From positions 1-64,000 of the forward strand of contig NZ_SWFP01000008.1 of assembly GCF_005869225.1 (NCBI RefSeq): a DNA stretch of 64,000 bases, given 5' to 3'. Shown here one piece after another: positions 15,873 through 24,441 of this stretch. Positions within the stretch are counted from its first letter, which is position 1; each line of letters opens with the position of its first letter. This DNA comes from Dyadobacter bucti. Lineage in GTDB: Bacteria; Bacteroidota; Bacteroidia; Cytophagales; Spirosomataceae. The translations under genes were made by a program, and so were the position numbers. Below the pieces are notes generated by a model. It saw only the letters and a list, made by a program, of their open reading frames with translations, had not been told where the DNA came from and made no database searches.

Positions 15873-16467
15873 ATTTGGGATGGGCTAATTCGATGAACTG
15901 GGCTAAACGGACTTATCTGATTTCAGGACAATTTACAGGCTTTCTGCCATTCAAATATATACGCTTTGATATCAATCCTTTAACCGCTAAATAATTTCCA
16001 GCATAATTAGCGGAATACTGTATGCCGGTTGAAGACGAGTCTAGGCACAGGATGCTGCCGACTTAGCATTCAACTCTTTTAATTATATTTGCTGAGAGTT
16101 ACCACCGCCAAAAACCACGGGCATTTTCCAAACTTTGAACACCAAAAACCACCCGAAAACTCACCCAAAACCAGCGAAAATCCGACCCCAAACAGCTCAA
16201 TTTTCGCTAAAAGAATTATACATAACAAATATACTGTTGTACTATATGTATAAAAAATAGTGAGTCTTTCGTGTAGTTCACCTCAAATACAGGAGATAAA
16301 ACCTTGATCACGAGCCGATTAAAGGCGAAGTTCGAGACCCGTCTCCCTCCGTGATGCGGCGGCACTGGGAAAATTTCAGACTGCGATTGTGGGAAGCCTG
16401 ACTGGACAAATTGAATTCTTCTACCCTAGAAGACCGTCAAAGCAGGAATGTTCTTTTCGATCAGCAT
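15873..16467. other. Intergenic region with A/C-rich repeats and no gene
   Basis: No convincing frame is present. The stretch 16105-16180 on the top strand is rich in A and C and repeats AAAAACCAC (near 16110 and 16144) and related words. Around 16345 the top strand reads TTCGAGACCCGTCTCCCTCC, which superficially resembles the 3' end of a tRNA gene and might be a decayed attachment site; the stems do not pair. The region lies between the mobilization cargo and the next conserved gene, so an element boundary here is plausible. Confidence 0.35.
16173..16208. repeat. Nine-base perfect inverted repeat
   Basis: AGCGAAAAT (16173-16181) and ATTTTCGCT (16200-16208) are perfect complements separated by 18 bases. 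The repeat sits at the end of the A/C-rich repeats. It may be a binding site of the mobile element or a terminator-like hairpin; a T run is absent. Confidence 0.4.
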
Positions 16468-16884
16468 TTAAAATAAAGACAATTGCTCACCTCCTTTATA
16501 TTCTCGACCAAGTAATGGAATAGTGTCAATAATATCGTACTGACCTCTGCTTTTGATAAATTTCCGAATGACAAAAGAATCGCAAAGAAGGATCTTTTTT
16601 AGCCCAACCAAAATTTGCTCTATTTTTCTTAAAATTTTAGGGTAGTCATCCATAGTGGCCCAGAAAGTAAACAAAGTTATATGCGCCAAAGAGTTGATGC
16701 TTCTATAATTTCTTCCGATTTCTCTTCCTAAGTGAAGTTTTAACTTTCTCACAGATGTTATTATTTGAGAGCCGGGACTTATGGTTAGGGAGAAGAGGAA
16801 AGTGGTCTCGTCTTTTATACATGTAAAATAATCGTAAGCTGTTTTGCGATAATTATCTTCTATGTAAATTGTTGCTTGGGGAAG
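16468..16884 (-). pseudogene. Open frame without a normal start, probably a truncated gene
   Basis: The minus-strand frame stays open from just after a stop codon at 16885-16887 to a stop at 16468, about 138 codons. The only near-standard start is a GTG at 16752, giving 94 residues (RKLKLHLGREIGRNYRSIN... GGEQLSLF). The upstream part also reads like protein (IEDNYRKTAYDYFTCIKDE). I do not recognise the family. It is probably a 3' remnant of a gene whose 5' end was lost next to the ABC-F gene, or a gene with an unusual start. Confidence 0.4.
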
Positions 16885-16893
16885 CTAAACCCC

Positions 16894-18531
16894 CTACTTC
16901 GCCAACTGCAGATCCGCAATACTCTTGATCCGATTCCTTTCCAAAAACGCATCAATCGTCTCGAAATGCTCAATCACACGTTTGTCTTTGAATTCAAAAA
17001 CCTTTTGAGATAAACCTTGTAAGAAATCCCGATCGTGCGAAACCAGCACCAATGTTCCATCAAAGTTTCTGAGTGCTTCTTTCAAAACATCCTTGGATTT
17101 TAAATCCAGGTGGTTCGTAGGCTCATCGAGAATCAGCAGGTTTACAGGTTCCAAAAGCAGCTTCACCATGGCGAGGCGGGTTTTTTCTCCGCCGGATAAT
17201 ACGCTTACTTTCTTGTCGATATCTTCGCCCTGGAACATGAAGGCGCCTAAAATGTTTTTGATCTGGGTTCTTACATCTCCTTCCGCAACCTCGTCAACTG
17301 TTTGGAAAATAGTTAAGTTGGGATCTAATAGCGACGCCTGGTTTTGCGCAAAATAGCCAACCTTGACATTGTGTCCGAGCTGGCAGGTTCCGTCCACATC
17401 TATCTGGCCCATGATCGCCTTGATCATCGTAGATTTACCTTCACCATTCCGGCCCACAAACGATACCTTTTCCCCTCTTGAAATGGTCATGCTGGCATTT
17501 TTGAACACAACCTGATCTCCGTAGGATTTTGACACATCTTTCACGGTAACCGGATAGTCGCCCGACCGTGGCGAAGGTGGAAAACGGAGTTTCAGGGCTG
17601 AATTATCGATTTCGTCGATTTCAATAATTTCCAGTTTTTCCAGCATGCGTTCGCGGGAGGAAACTTGGTTGGTTTTGGAGTATGTGCCGCGGAAGCGTTC
17701 GATGAATTGCATGTTGTCCGCAATCATTTTCTGCTGTTCCTGATAGGCTTTGAGCTGATGTGACCTGCGCTCTTCTCGCAGCACCAGGTAATGCGAATAG
17801 TTGGCTTTATAGTCAAAAATCCGACCCATAGTCACCTCAATGGTCCGGTTGGTAATGTTGTCGATAAAGGCACGGTCGTGGGAAATGACCATTACTGCAT
17901 TGGATTTATTGACCAAAAAATCTTCTAGCCACATCACGGACTCAATATCAATATGGTTGGTAGGCTCATCCAGCAAAATAAGGTCCGGCTTTTGCAAAAG
18001 TATTTTGGCAAGCTCGATGCGCATGCGCCAGCCTCCGCTGAATTCCTTGGTTTGCCGCTGAAAATCTTCAGGCCTGAACCCTAATCCTTTCAAGGCTTTC
18101 TCCACCTCCGCGTCATAATTGACCTCTTCCAGTTGGTAATATTTTTCACCCAGTTCGGTAACCTGTTCGATGATGGCCATATATTCATCGCTCTCGTAAT
18201 CGGTACGGGTTTCGAGCGCAAGATTCAGTTTTTCCATTTCGGCACGCATTTCAAAAACCTGCTTGAAAGCTTTGGCGGCTTCCTCGAAAACGGTACAGTT
18301 ATCTTCGGTGAGTAGATGCTGCGGCAGATACGCGATCACGGCGTCTTTGGGCGCACGTACGTGGCCGCGATTGGCTTTTTGTTCACCAGCAATAATTTTC
18401 ATCATTGTGGATTTCCCCGCTCCATTCTTACCCATCAGGGCAATTTTATCGGTAGGATTAATAACGAAGGAAACTTCGCTAAAAAGGACAGAACCGCTAA
18501 ACTCAACGGCCAAATTCTCAACTGTAATCAT
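16894..18531 (-). CDS. ABC-F family ATPase
   Basis: 545 residues with two ABC domains and no membrane segment. Domain 1 has Walker A GKNGAGKST (about 35-43), the signature LSGGWRMRIELA-like segment and LILLDEPTNHID. Domain 2 has GRNGEGKST, LSGGEKTRLAM and LLILDEPTNHLD. The charged linker between them (KAYQEQQKMIADNMQFIERF) is the P-site tRNA interaction motif region of ABC-F proteins, which act on the ribosome to relieve stalling or confer antibiotic resistance. Length and linker fit a general housekeeping type. A consensus promoter lies directly upstream. Confidence 0.9.
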   Translation of the reverse strand: MITVENLAVEFSGSVLFSEVSFVINPTDKIALMGKNGAGKSTMMKIIAGEQKANRGHVRAPKDAVIAYLPQHLLTEDNCTVFEEAAKAFKQVFEMRAEMEKLNLALETRTDYESDEYMAIIEQVTELGEKYYQLEEVNYDAEVEKALKGLGFRPEDFQRQTKEFSGGWRMRIELAKILLQKPDLILLDEPTNHIDIESVMWLEDFLVNKSNAVMVISHDRAFIDNITNRTIEVTMGRIFDYKANYSHYLVLREERRSHQLKAYQEQQKMIADNMQFIERFRGTYSKTNQVSSRERMLEKLEIIEIDEIDNSALKLRFPPSPRSGDYPVTVKDVSKSYGDQVVFKNASMTISRGEKVSFVGRNGEGKSTMIKAIMGQIDVDGTCQLGHNVKVGYFAQNQASLLDPNLTIFQTVDEVAEGDVRTQIKNILGAFMFQGEDIDKKVSVLSGGEKTRLAMVKLLLEPVNLLILDEPTNHLDLKSKDVLKEALRNFDGTLVLVSHDRDFLQGLSQKVFEFKDKRVIEHFETIDAFLERNRIKSIADLQLAK

Positions 18532-18551
18532 CGTCTCATTTTTTGAAGCCG

Positions 18552-18581
18552 CAAAGGTACGATGATACGATTATTGACCAA
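18552..18581 (-). promoter_or_regulatory. Promoter of the ABC-F gene
   Basis: On the minus strand TTG (18581-18579), a 19-base spacer and TACCTTTG (18559-18552) match the Bacteroidota primary promoter consensus. The start codon at 18531 lies about 20 bases downstream, so the leader is very short. Confidence 0.7.
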
Positions 18582-18675
18582 CAATGTTGAATTAATTGTT
18601 AATGGGGGATGTTTTTTAAATGATAACATTACATTCCTTCTAAATAATTTTTAAATAAGTAATCAACCAAAATAT

Positions 18676-18924
18676 ATGGACTTACGCACGACGTTATCAG
18701 TAAATGAGAGCTTCATGGAAATGCTGACAGATATCAAAAACCGTGGAGCGAAAGCGGAAATGATTCTGGATATCAACGGACTGGAACGGGCTGAGGGAGT
18801 GATCAGGGAAATTCACGCCGATGATCCGAATCCTTACATTGAGCTACAAGACGGCAGAGAGATTGTAGAAAAAACAATCGCAGCCCTTAATGGACTATTT
18901 CGGCCGGAGTATTCCGGGTGTTGA
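18676..18924 (+). CDS. Small conserved-looking protein of unknown function
   Basis: 82 residues, soluble, acidic. It reads as a small alpha/beta domain (MEMLTDIKNRGAKAEMILDI, then PNPYIELQDGREIVEKTIAA). It starts 94 bases after the divergent ABC-F promoter and ends shortly before the convergent MFS gene. I do not recognise a family. The coding character is supported by a plausible composition and a clean start at ATG. Confidence 0.6.
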   Translation: MDLRTTLSVNESFMEMLTDIKNRGAKAEMILDINGLERAEGVIREIHADDPNPYIELQDGREIVEKTIAALNGLFRPEYSGC

Positions 18925-18951
18925 CGGCCATGAATACCGGATCATAAACAC

Positions 18952-20211
18952 TCACACCTGGGGAATCTCCGCATTCAAACTGTTTGTAGTAGCAACCCGC
19001 CGGTTCGGTTTGTTCTTTTTCAAATACCGTACGTGCATGATCCCGATGAGCAATGCTAAAAATCCCTGGCCCAGCACCGTGGCCTGTACGCCGATATGCT
19101 GCGAAAGGTAGCTGACGATCAGGCTGCCGATGGGGACGCCGCCTGAGTAGGCCATCACAAAAATACTGATCACCCGGCCGCGCATGGTCGGCGCCACCAG
19201 TGTTTGTATCAGGGTGTTGCTGATCGTGGTTTGCGACATCATCCCAAATGCACCGATCGCAATAAAGAAAAGTGCCAGCGCATACAGGCTGGTATATGAA
19301 AACAGGATCAGCCCCGTGCCGAAAACAAATGTATTGATCGCGAGTATCCTGCTGAGATTGGTGCCGGGCGGCAGCGTTGCCAGGAAAACCGCCCCGCTTA
19401 ATGCACCAAAGCCGATGGCGCTGTCGAGCAGACCGAATGTGGAAGCGGTGCCCCGGAAAATGTCTTTCGCGTAGATCGGCATCAGGCTGGTGAAAGGAAG
19501 CAGCAGCAGACTTACCAGAGCCAGCATGACAATTATGTACCGGATCTCGGGCGTTTGCCGGATGTAAGTCAGTCCTTCGGCGAGTTCGTTGAGGATGTTT
19601 TTGGTGTGTTTCAACGGTTTGAACTTCGGCAGCCGGATCAAGAGCAGGGAGCTGATCACGGCAATGAAGCTGAATGTATTGGCAGCAAAGCAAACGACCT
19701 CACCAAACCGTTCAATGGCCACGCCGGCGATAGCAGGCCCAAGGAGTTTGGACAGATTGACCATGGATGAATTCAGCGCGAGCGCATTGGGGAGGTTCTT
19801 TTTATCTTCCACCAGCTCATACACCAGCGACTGCCTCGCGGGTACATCGAATGCATTGATCAGGCCCAGCACCACGCTCAGCGCAATAATTTCCCAAACC
19901 GCGTAGTGCTTGAAAAACACCACCAAAGTCAGCGCGAGCGCCTGCGCCATGGACAGCACCTGGGTGACCAGCAATACCCGGTACCGGTTATAACGGTCCG
20001 AAATGACACCTCCCAGCGGGGTTAGCATGGCGGATGGAAAAAGGGTTGCGAAAATGCTCACACCAAGCATAAACTTGGATTGCGTCAGCGAGTAAATAAC
20101 CCAGCTGACGGCGGTTTTCTGCATCCAGGTACCTAAAAGCGAAATGGTTTGTCCTGCAAAAAATAACTTGTAATTACGGCTTTCAAAAGCACTCAATGCG
20201 GCAATCTTCAT
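18952..20211 (-). CDS. MFS transporter of the EntS-like (MFS_3) type
   Basis: 419 residues from ATG 20211 (MKIAALSAFESRNYKLFFAG), with about 12 transmembrane helices. The loop GGVISDRYNRYRVLL matches the MFS signature G-x3-D-R-x2-R between helices 2 and 3, and DVPARQSLVYELV is typical of the EntS/MFS_3 group that exports small molecules such as siderophores. An earlier in-frame ATG at 20358 exists but would put the start inside the terminator of the upstream unit, so I reject it. The substrate cannot be predicted. Confidence 0.85.
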   Translation of the reverse strand: MKIAALSAFESRNYKLFFAGQTISLLGTWMQKTAVSWVIYSLTQSKFMLGVSIFATLFPSAMLTPLGGVISDRYNRYRVLLVTQVLSMAQALALTLVVFFKHYAVWEIIALSVVLGLINAFDVPARQSLVYELVEDKKNLPNALALNSSMVNLSKLLGPAIAGVAIERFGEVVCFAANTFSFIAVISSLLLIRLPKFKPLKHTKNILNELAEGLTYIRQTPEIRYIIVMLALVSLLLLPFTSLMPIYAKDIFRGTASTFGLLDSAIGFGALSGAVFLATLPPGTNLSRILAINTFVFGTGLILFSYTSLYALALFFIAIGAFGMMSQTTISNTLIQTLVAPTMRGRVISIFVMAYSGGVPIGSLIVSYLSQHIGVQATVLGQGFLALLIGIMHVRYLKKNKPNRRVATTNSLNAEIPQV

Positions 20212-20335
20212 GAAGTTTGTTGATAGGTAACAACGCGGGCGCACCGTCTTGTGCATATTACCCTCGACAGCCGTACCGTTGTAAAAATCTTGCCAAGGAT
20301 ACCCGATGATTTGCGTGGATATGTAAAGTAAAAAA

Positions 20336-20354
20336 GGACTGTCGCAAACAGTCC
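20336..20354 (-). terminator. Rho-independent terminator after the 95-aa ORF
   Basis: GGACTGT-CGCAA-ACAGTCC (20336-20354) forms a perfect seven-base stem. On the minus strand it is followed by TTTTTT (20335-20330). It ends the transcript that begins at the promoter at 20816-20844. Confidence 0.75.
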
Positions 20355-20361
20355 TCAACTC

Positions 20362-20649
20362 CTAAACTTTTTCCCCGATCTTCTCCAGCCCTTCCCAAAG
20401 CAATTTCAGATCATAGAGAGCGGATTTTTGCGGTTCATCAAATGGGATGTCCGAATGATAAAGAGCCATGTCATGGATCATCCTCAGCGAACGGGCTAGT
20501 TCCCGGGAACCTTGCGTGTCGATCAGATACAGAATATCTGCCTCGGCGGATGTTATTGTTGAACTGAAATTTGATGCGTGACGGGCATCATTCGTTGGGT
20601 TGACTGAATGTTCAATTGAGTCAACACCTGGACCATTTGAAGTTCGCAT
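20362..20649 (-). CDS. Small protein of unknown function behind a structured leader
   Basis: 95 residues from ATG 20649, though the conserved-looking part begins near residue 33 (SAEADILYLIDTQGSRELAR, then DEPQKSALYDLKLLWEGLEK) and the true start is uncertain. It is soluble and helical, with no recognised domain. It is the only ORF between a good promoter (20816-20844) and a strong terminator (20336-20354), so it forms its own transcription unit of about 470 bases. The leader contains a complex predicted RNA fold. Confidence 0.55.
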   Translation of the reverse strand: MRTSNGPGVDSIEHSVNPTNDARHASNFSSTITSAEADILYLIDTQGSRELARSLRMIHDMALYHSDIPFDEPQKSALYDLKLLWEGLEKIGEKV

Positions 20650-20678
20650 TTCCTAAATGGATTGTGGTGAAAAGATGA

Positions 20679-20789
20679 GGAGAGGTCACTGCGAACTTCA
20701 TCAAAGCAGGTGCTATGACAGGTCTCGGGACTTTCACCCGTGTGCCTCTCCAAGACCATTTTTCAAACCTAAACTGTAACATCAGCACC
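20679..20789 (-). ncRNA. Candidate structured leader RNA with pseudoknot, cis-regulatory
   Basis: Read on the minus strand, four complementarities nest and cross: GGTGCT-ATG-ACA (20789-20774) with TGT-CAT-AGCACC (20720-20709); GGTCT (20757-20753) with AGACC (20725-20721); GGAGAGG (20751-20745) with CCTCTCC (20685-20679); and the hairpin CGGG-TGAAAGT-CCCG (20740-20726). The third helix crosses the second, so this is a pseudoknot. AGCACC can instead pair downstream through CACCTGC/GCAGTG, giving a possible two-state switch. It lies within the leader of the 95-aa ORF. I do not recognise a known riboswitch class. The helices are read by eye. Confidence 0.5.
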
Positions 20790-20815
20790 ATAAAAATTTA
20801 ATAAAGTTCGCGGGG

Positions 20816-20844
20816 CAAATATAGGGGAATATTGTAATCTGCAA
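20816..20844 (-). promoter_or_regulatory. Promoter of the structured-leader transcript
   Basis: On the minus strand TTG (20844-20842), an 18-base spacer and TATATTTG (20823-20816) match the Bacteroidota promoter consensus closely. Transcription should start near 20810, about 20 bases before the first helix of the leader RNA. Confidence 0.7.
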
Positions 20845-20881
20845 TAAGGACATTTCATCGGTCTAAAATACAGGAGGCATA

Positions 20882-20914
20882 TTGATATCCAGATTGATCG
20901 TTGGCCTATATTTG
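20882..20914 (+). promoter_or_regulatory. Possible promoter of the RhuM-family gene
   Basis: TATATTTG at 20907-20914 is a perfect -7 element on the plus strand; the TTG at 20882-20884 is 22 bases upstream, slightly long. It precedes the RhuM-type gene by about 70 bases and is back to back with the promoter at 20816-20844. Confidence 0.45.
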
Positions 20915-20986
20915 CCTTCTGCATCAATGCTAAGCTAAACCCACGGCTTGCTCATGCATTTTGGTATCAAGTACACACTTCTGTTT

Positions 20987-22024
20987 ATGAGTAAAAAAAC
21001 ACCTGTCAAAGAAGAAAAATCCATCATAAGATCATCTGCCGCAGAGTATTTGACTTTTGTGGCTTCGGGTGGCGCTGGTGGTGTGGAAGCTATATATGCC
21101 GATGAAAATGTGTGGCTAAGCCAAAAAATGCTTGGGTTGCTTTATAGTGTTGAAACACACACGATCAACTACCATTTAAAAAAAGTATTCACCGATAGTG
21201 AATTGGAGGAAATTTCAGTTATTCGAAATTTTCGAATAACTGCAACTGACGGGAAAGTCTATGATACGAAACATTATAACCTGAGCGCAATCATTGCAGT
21301 AGGCTACAAGGTTAATTCCGAGCGAGCGGTACAGTTCCGCAAATGGGCGACTGTTGTTATCGAGAGCTTCACCATCAAGGGATTTGCGATGGACGACGAG
21401 CGCTTGAAAAATGACGGTTCCATTTTGGGAAAGCGGTATTTTGAAGAGCAATTGCAGCGCATTAGGGAAATCCGCATTTCCGAGCGAAAGTTTTATCAAA
21501 AAATCACCGACATCTATGCCACATCGATTGATTATGACGTGTCAGCCCAGGCGACCAAGCGTTTTTTTGCGACGGTGCAAAACAAATTACATTGGGCTAT
21601 TCATGGGCAAACGGCAGCAGAAGTAATCTATTCGCGTGCCGATGCAGATAAAAATCACATGGGATTAACCACCTGGAAAGACGCACCGCGCGGAAAAATT
21701 CAGAAATTTGATGTGGTCGTCGCCAAGAACTATTTGACACAGCCCGAAATGGCTCAATTACAGCGATTGGTTTCTGCTTATCTGGATTTGGCTGAAGACA
21801 TGGCGCTCAGACAGATCCCGATGACGATGCAGGACTGGGAAGCCCGTCTTGGCCGGTTCATTGAAGCGACAGACCGCCAGGTATTGCAGGATGCCGGCAG
21901 AGTAACCACAGAAATCGCGACTGCGCACGCAGAAAGTGAATTTGAGAAATATCGTGTTACACAGGACCGACTTTATGTAAGCGATTTTGACGTGATGCTG
22001 GATGATCCTGGCGACCAGACATAA
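20987..22024 (+). CDS. RhuM-family protein
   Basis: 345 residues from ATG 20987 (MSKKTPVKEEKS); an ATG at 20954 would add 11 residues. The family signature is clear: VWLSQKMLGLLY (a KilA-N/ANT-like DNA-binding start), HLKKVFTDSELEE, a KVYDTKHYNLSAIIAVGYKV segment, then VQFRKWATVVIESFTIKGF and FFATVQNKLHWAIHGQTAAE. RhuM proteins were first noted in Salmonella pathogenicity islands and are common in phage and defence neighbourhoods; the biochemical role is unknown. Here it precedes a DUF2971 gene and a HipBA pair, which suggests a small defence or toxin cluster. Confidence 0.85.
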   Translation: MSKKTPVKEEKSIIRSSAAEYLTFVASGGAGGVEAIYADENVWLSQKMLGLLYSVETHTINYHLKKVFTDSELEEISVIRNFRITATDGKVYDTKHYNLSAIIAVGYKVNSERAVQFRKWATVVIESFTIKGFAMDDERLKNDGSILGKRYFEEQLQRIREIRISERKFYQKITDIYATSIDYDVSAQATKRFFATVQNKLHWAIHGQTAAEVIYSRADADKNHMGLTTWKDAPRGKIQKFDVVVAKNYLTQPEMAQLQRLVSAYLDLAEDMALRQIPMTMQDWEARLGRFIEATDRQVLQDAGRVTTEIATAHAESEFEKYRVTQDRLYVSDFDVMLDDPGDQT

Positions 22025-22142
22025 TATTGATAAAACACTTATGTTATCGCGCATAAATAATCTCTGAATTAATGGGCAAAAACGTTAAGCGTCATTTTTT
22101 TAAAGCAGTACAAAAAGAGAAGAGCCAGGTAATTGTACTGAT

Positions 22143-22814
22143 TTGATTAAAAGCATTTTGCCGAAGAAATTGTATAAATATTTCAGGCCTAATGATAATG
22201 CGATCAAGGCTCTAAGTAATCAATATTTATGGCATCCTGCACCTCAACAACTCAATGACCCCTATGATTCGCAGATAGGCTGGATTGGTGAGATGGCTTT
22301 GGGTGAAGACACCTTTTTCAGTGTGCTCAATCAAAATTTAGCGACTAATCTCAAAATATGCTCTTTAAGCGAGAAAAATGATTCTCTCTTAATGTGGTCA
22401 CATTACTCACAAGATCATACTGGATTTTGTGTTGAATATGACTTTACAGATTCTTCTTGGCAACCTTTCCCAATGGAATTATACCCTGTTCATTATAGCA
22501 ATGAAATCTTAGACTTGAAGTCATGTCAAGATTTGCGTCTTAACATTTATAACATTGCTATCCTTGCAAGTATTGCCAAACATACTGATTGGGAATATGA
22601 GCAAGAGTGGAGGTCATTTATGTGGAATAGCATTATTAGTAACGAAATCCCCAGTCCGACTCCAACCGGAATATATTTCGGTGCAAAATCCACGTCACAA
22701 AATCAACACATTAAACATGCAGAGGAAATTGCATTAACAAAGAATATTACTCGGTATCGAATGGAACTTGCAATTGATAGATTTGAATTGAGGGCACAGG
22801 CCTTGAATACTTGA
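22143..22814 (+). CDS. DUF2971 domain protein
   Basis: 223 residues. The start is TTG at 22143 (IKSILPKKLYKYFRPNDNAI); the same frame has no ATG back to a stop at 22101. Family features are the N-terminal LYKYFRPN and LWHPAPQQLNDPYDSQIG, the SLSEKNDSLLMWSHYSQDHTG segment and the C-terminal EWRSF and IYFGAKS. DUF2971 proteins occur in bacterial defence neighbourhoods and have been linked to abortive infection, but their activity is not settled. The short gap before it (22025-22142) contains only a 24-codon frame I do not count as a gene. Confidence 0.8.
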   Translation: MIKSILPKKLYKYFRPNDNAIKALSNQYLWHPAPQQLNDPYDSQIGWIGEMALGEDTFFSVLNQNLATNLKICSLSEKNDSLLMWSHYSQDHTGFCVEYDFTDSSWQPFPMELYPVHYSNEILDLKSCQDLRLNIYNIAILASIAKHTDWEYEQEWRSFMWNSIISNEIPSPTPTGIYFGAKSTSQNQHIKHAEEIALTKNITRYRMELAIDRFELRAQALNT

Positions 22815-22984
22815 TTTTTGTTGTGCCGTGTTTGTCTTCGGTTCAAAATATTAGCACTTACTTCAGCGGAATTGCGGAGGTGTACGAGTCAAATATTATC
22901 GTCGAATATCGGATTTCAAAGTCTAAACTGCCAAAGCATTGAATGTTTGACTTTCCAAATTAACTTCGTTCTTCATAATTCCCA

Positions 22985-23161
22985 ATGACAGGAAAACTCG
23001 TGAACCAGTCAACGAAATACAAAAACATTCAGGAATTAAAGTATTCTTCAAAGCCTGCTGACCCACCTTCTACGAAGTCGACAGAGCGTCACGATAGTTT
23101 TGAGCGCTCTATGAGATCTTTGAGACAGGAGTACGTTAAGCAGCTGAAACAGGATAAATGA
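22985..23161 (+). CDS. Short hypothetical protein (58 aa)
   Basis: An ATG at 22985 opens a 58-codon frame (MTGKLVNQSTKYKNIQELKY... LRQEYVKQLKQDK) ending with TGA at 23161. It is basic and hydrophilic with no recognised motif. It lies 17 bases from the end of the convergent hipA gene. Coding status is uncertain. Confidence 0.35.
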   Translation: MTGKLVNQSTKYKNIQELKYSSKPADPPSTKSTERHDSFERSMRSLRQEYVKQLKQDK

Positions 23162-23178
23162 ATTCTGATCGGGTTTCA

Positions 23179-24441
23179 CTAAATTCGAAACGCCGCAGCC
23201 ATCAACACCTGCTCGCCACGACTTATCCCAATTTCACCCGCCACTTTCTTCCATTCCGCAACAGCTGATTTGATCTGATCCAGTATTTCGTCCATTTGTT
23301 TTTCCTGCAAGCGGAAGTAAACTCCTACCCGTTTTGCCAGATCCAAATCAAGTTGGTTGTTATCCATGTCAATATTCAATGCAAGACCGTCTTTGTCAAT
23401 GGAAGGATTGATATCGAAAGCTGGCGATAGTCTCCACCCGTTGGCGGTTAGCAGAAAACCATGATTGCGCAGATGGTCGTCGGTGTTGGAAATCAGGATA
23501 TTAAATACCATTCGCCGCCAAAGCTGAGCGAGATCTTCGGCAATGCTACTTCCCGAGAACTGTATAAATTCAACGATATCGAGATAGGAAGGTGTATCAT
23601 CGCGAATCAACTCCTCATTTTTCCCGGTCATCGTCATGGCAGAGGCAAAATGAATGCGGGCGCTTTTATCTCTGTCAAATCGCTTCGTAAAAAACGTATG
23701 ATATTTACCCGCCACGAGCTCCAGTTTACTTTCGGCCATCTCAATTCCTGCATTTATCGCCAGCCGGTAAGCCAGATATTCCCACGCTGCACGATCGGTT
23801 GTATCATTTTTTGAAGGAAACTTCGCAATCCAGGGCTGCCCCTTTTCGTCGAGGATATTGGCTTTGGGTCTCGCGCCGCCGAGAGAGGAGCCGGGCGCCA
23901 TCAGCATAGCTAGCCATTTTCTTACTTCCGCGGTATCTTCGTTGGATTCAATGAGCTCCGCTCCATGTTGAAGTTCGCGGACGGTAGCCCAGGGGGGCGT
24001 TGGCGAAACGGCATCGTTATCTAAAAAGGGCCCGTCCGGATCCAGTTTGAACCGCAATGCACCCATCCGACTTTGGTCATGAACGCCCAACAGAAAATCT
24101 ATATCATATAGTGTAGAAGCCTGCTTCCCATTTTGCTTTGCCAGAATGGATGCCCTTCTTTTCATAAGCGTGCGCCCCCAGGTGTCAGGCATGGAATCGA
24201 GAAACACGCCGAAGTTTTCCTTTTGGTTAGGATATTGCGCGCCGCCAAACCAGGCAATATCAGGATCAAGCAGGAATTGTTCGTGGGAAGCGATCCAGTC
24301 TTTTTGGTAAGTAAAACTAAAAGATTTCCTGCCCTTGGCTTGCTGCGCAGAGAGCGTCCCGATCAGCTTCGGCCCCGCCATTCCGACCCAATCTGCATAA
24401 ACATAAATGTCCGTCCGGTCCGCCATGCTAAGATTTGCCAA
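23179..24441 (-). CDS. hipA: HipA-type toxin kinase
   Basis: 420 residues, full HipA length. The N-terminal 'couple' domain (DIYVYADWVGMAGPKLIGTL) is followed by the HipA-specific GVHDQSRMGALRF, the ATP-binding APGSSLGGARPKANI loop, WIAKFPSKNDTTDRAAWEY, the catalytic region NILISNTDDHLRNHGFLL (Asp near residue 320) and the metal-binding LSPAFDINPS. HipA of E. coli phosphorylates glutamyl-tRNA synthetase and halts growth. The gene overlaps the hipB start region by 14 bases as an antitoxin-first operon. Confidence 0.9.
   Translation of the reverse strand: MANLSMADRTDIYVYADWVGMAGPKLIGTLSAQQAKGRKSFSFTYQKDWIASHEQFLLDPDIAWFGGAQYPNQKENFGVFLDSMPDTWGRTLMKRRASILAKQNGKQASTLYDIDFLLGVHDQSRMGALRFKLDPDGPFLDNDAVSPTPPWATVRELQHGAELIESNEDTAEVRKWLAMLMAPGSSLGGARPKANILDEKGQPWIAKFPSKNDTTDRAAWEYLAYRLAINAGIEMAESKLELVAGKYHTFFTKRFDRDKSARIHFASAMTMTGKNEELIRDDTPSYLDIVEFIQFSGSSIAEDLAQLWRRMVFNILISNTDDHLRNHGFLLTANGWRLSPAFDINPSIDKDGLALNIDMDNNQLDLDLAKRVGVYFRLQEKQMDEILDQIKSAVAEWKKVAGEIGISRGEQVLMAAAFRI

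Noticed and set aside
16320..16350. A tRNA gene at the TTCGAGACCCGTCTCCCTCC sequence
   Set aside because: The stem halves needed for T and acceptor arms do not pair, and no anticodon arm is present upstream. Kept only as a possible attachment remnant.
20553..20759. A 68-residue minus-strand ORF (MVLERHTGESPETC...)
   Set aside because: It lies across the predicted leader RNA structure and reads as a by-product of the stems; no protein-like features.
22072..22146. A 24-codon ORF before the DUF2971 gene
   Set aside because: Very short and basic, ends within the TTG start of the DUF2971 gene; possibly a leader peptide but nothing supports it.
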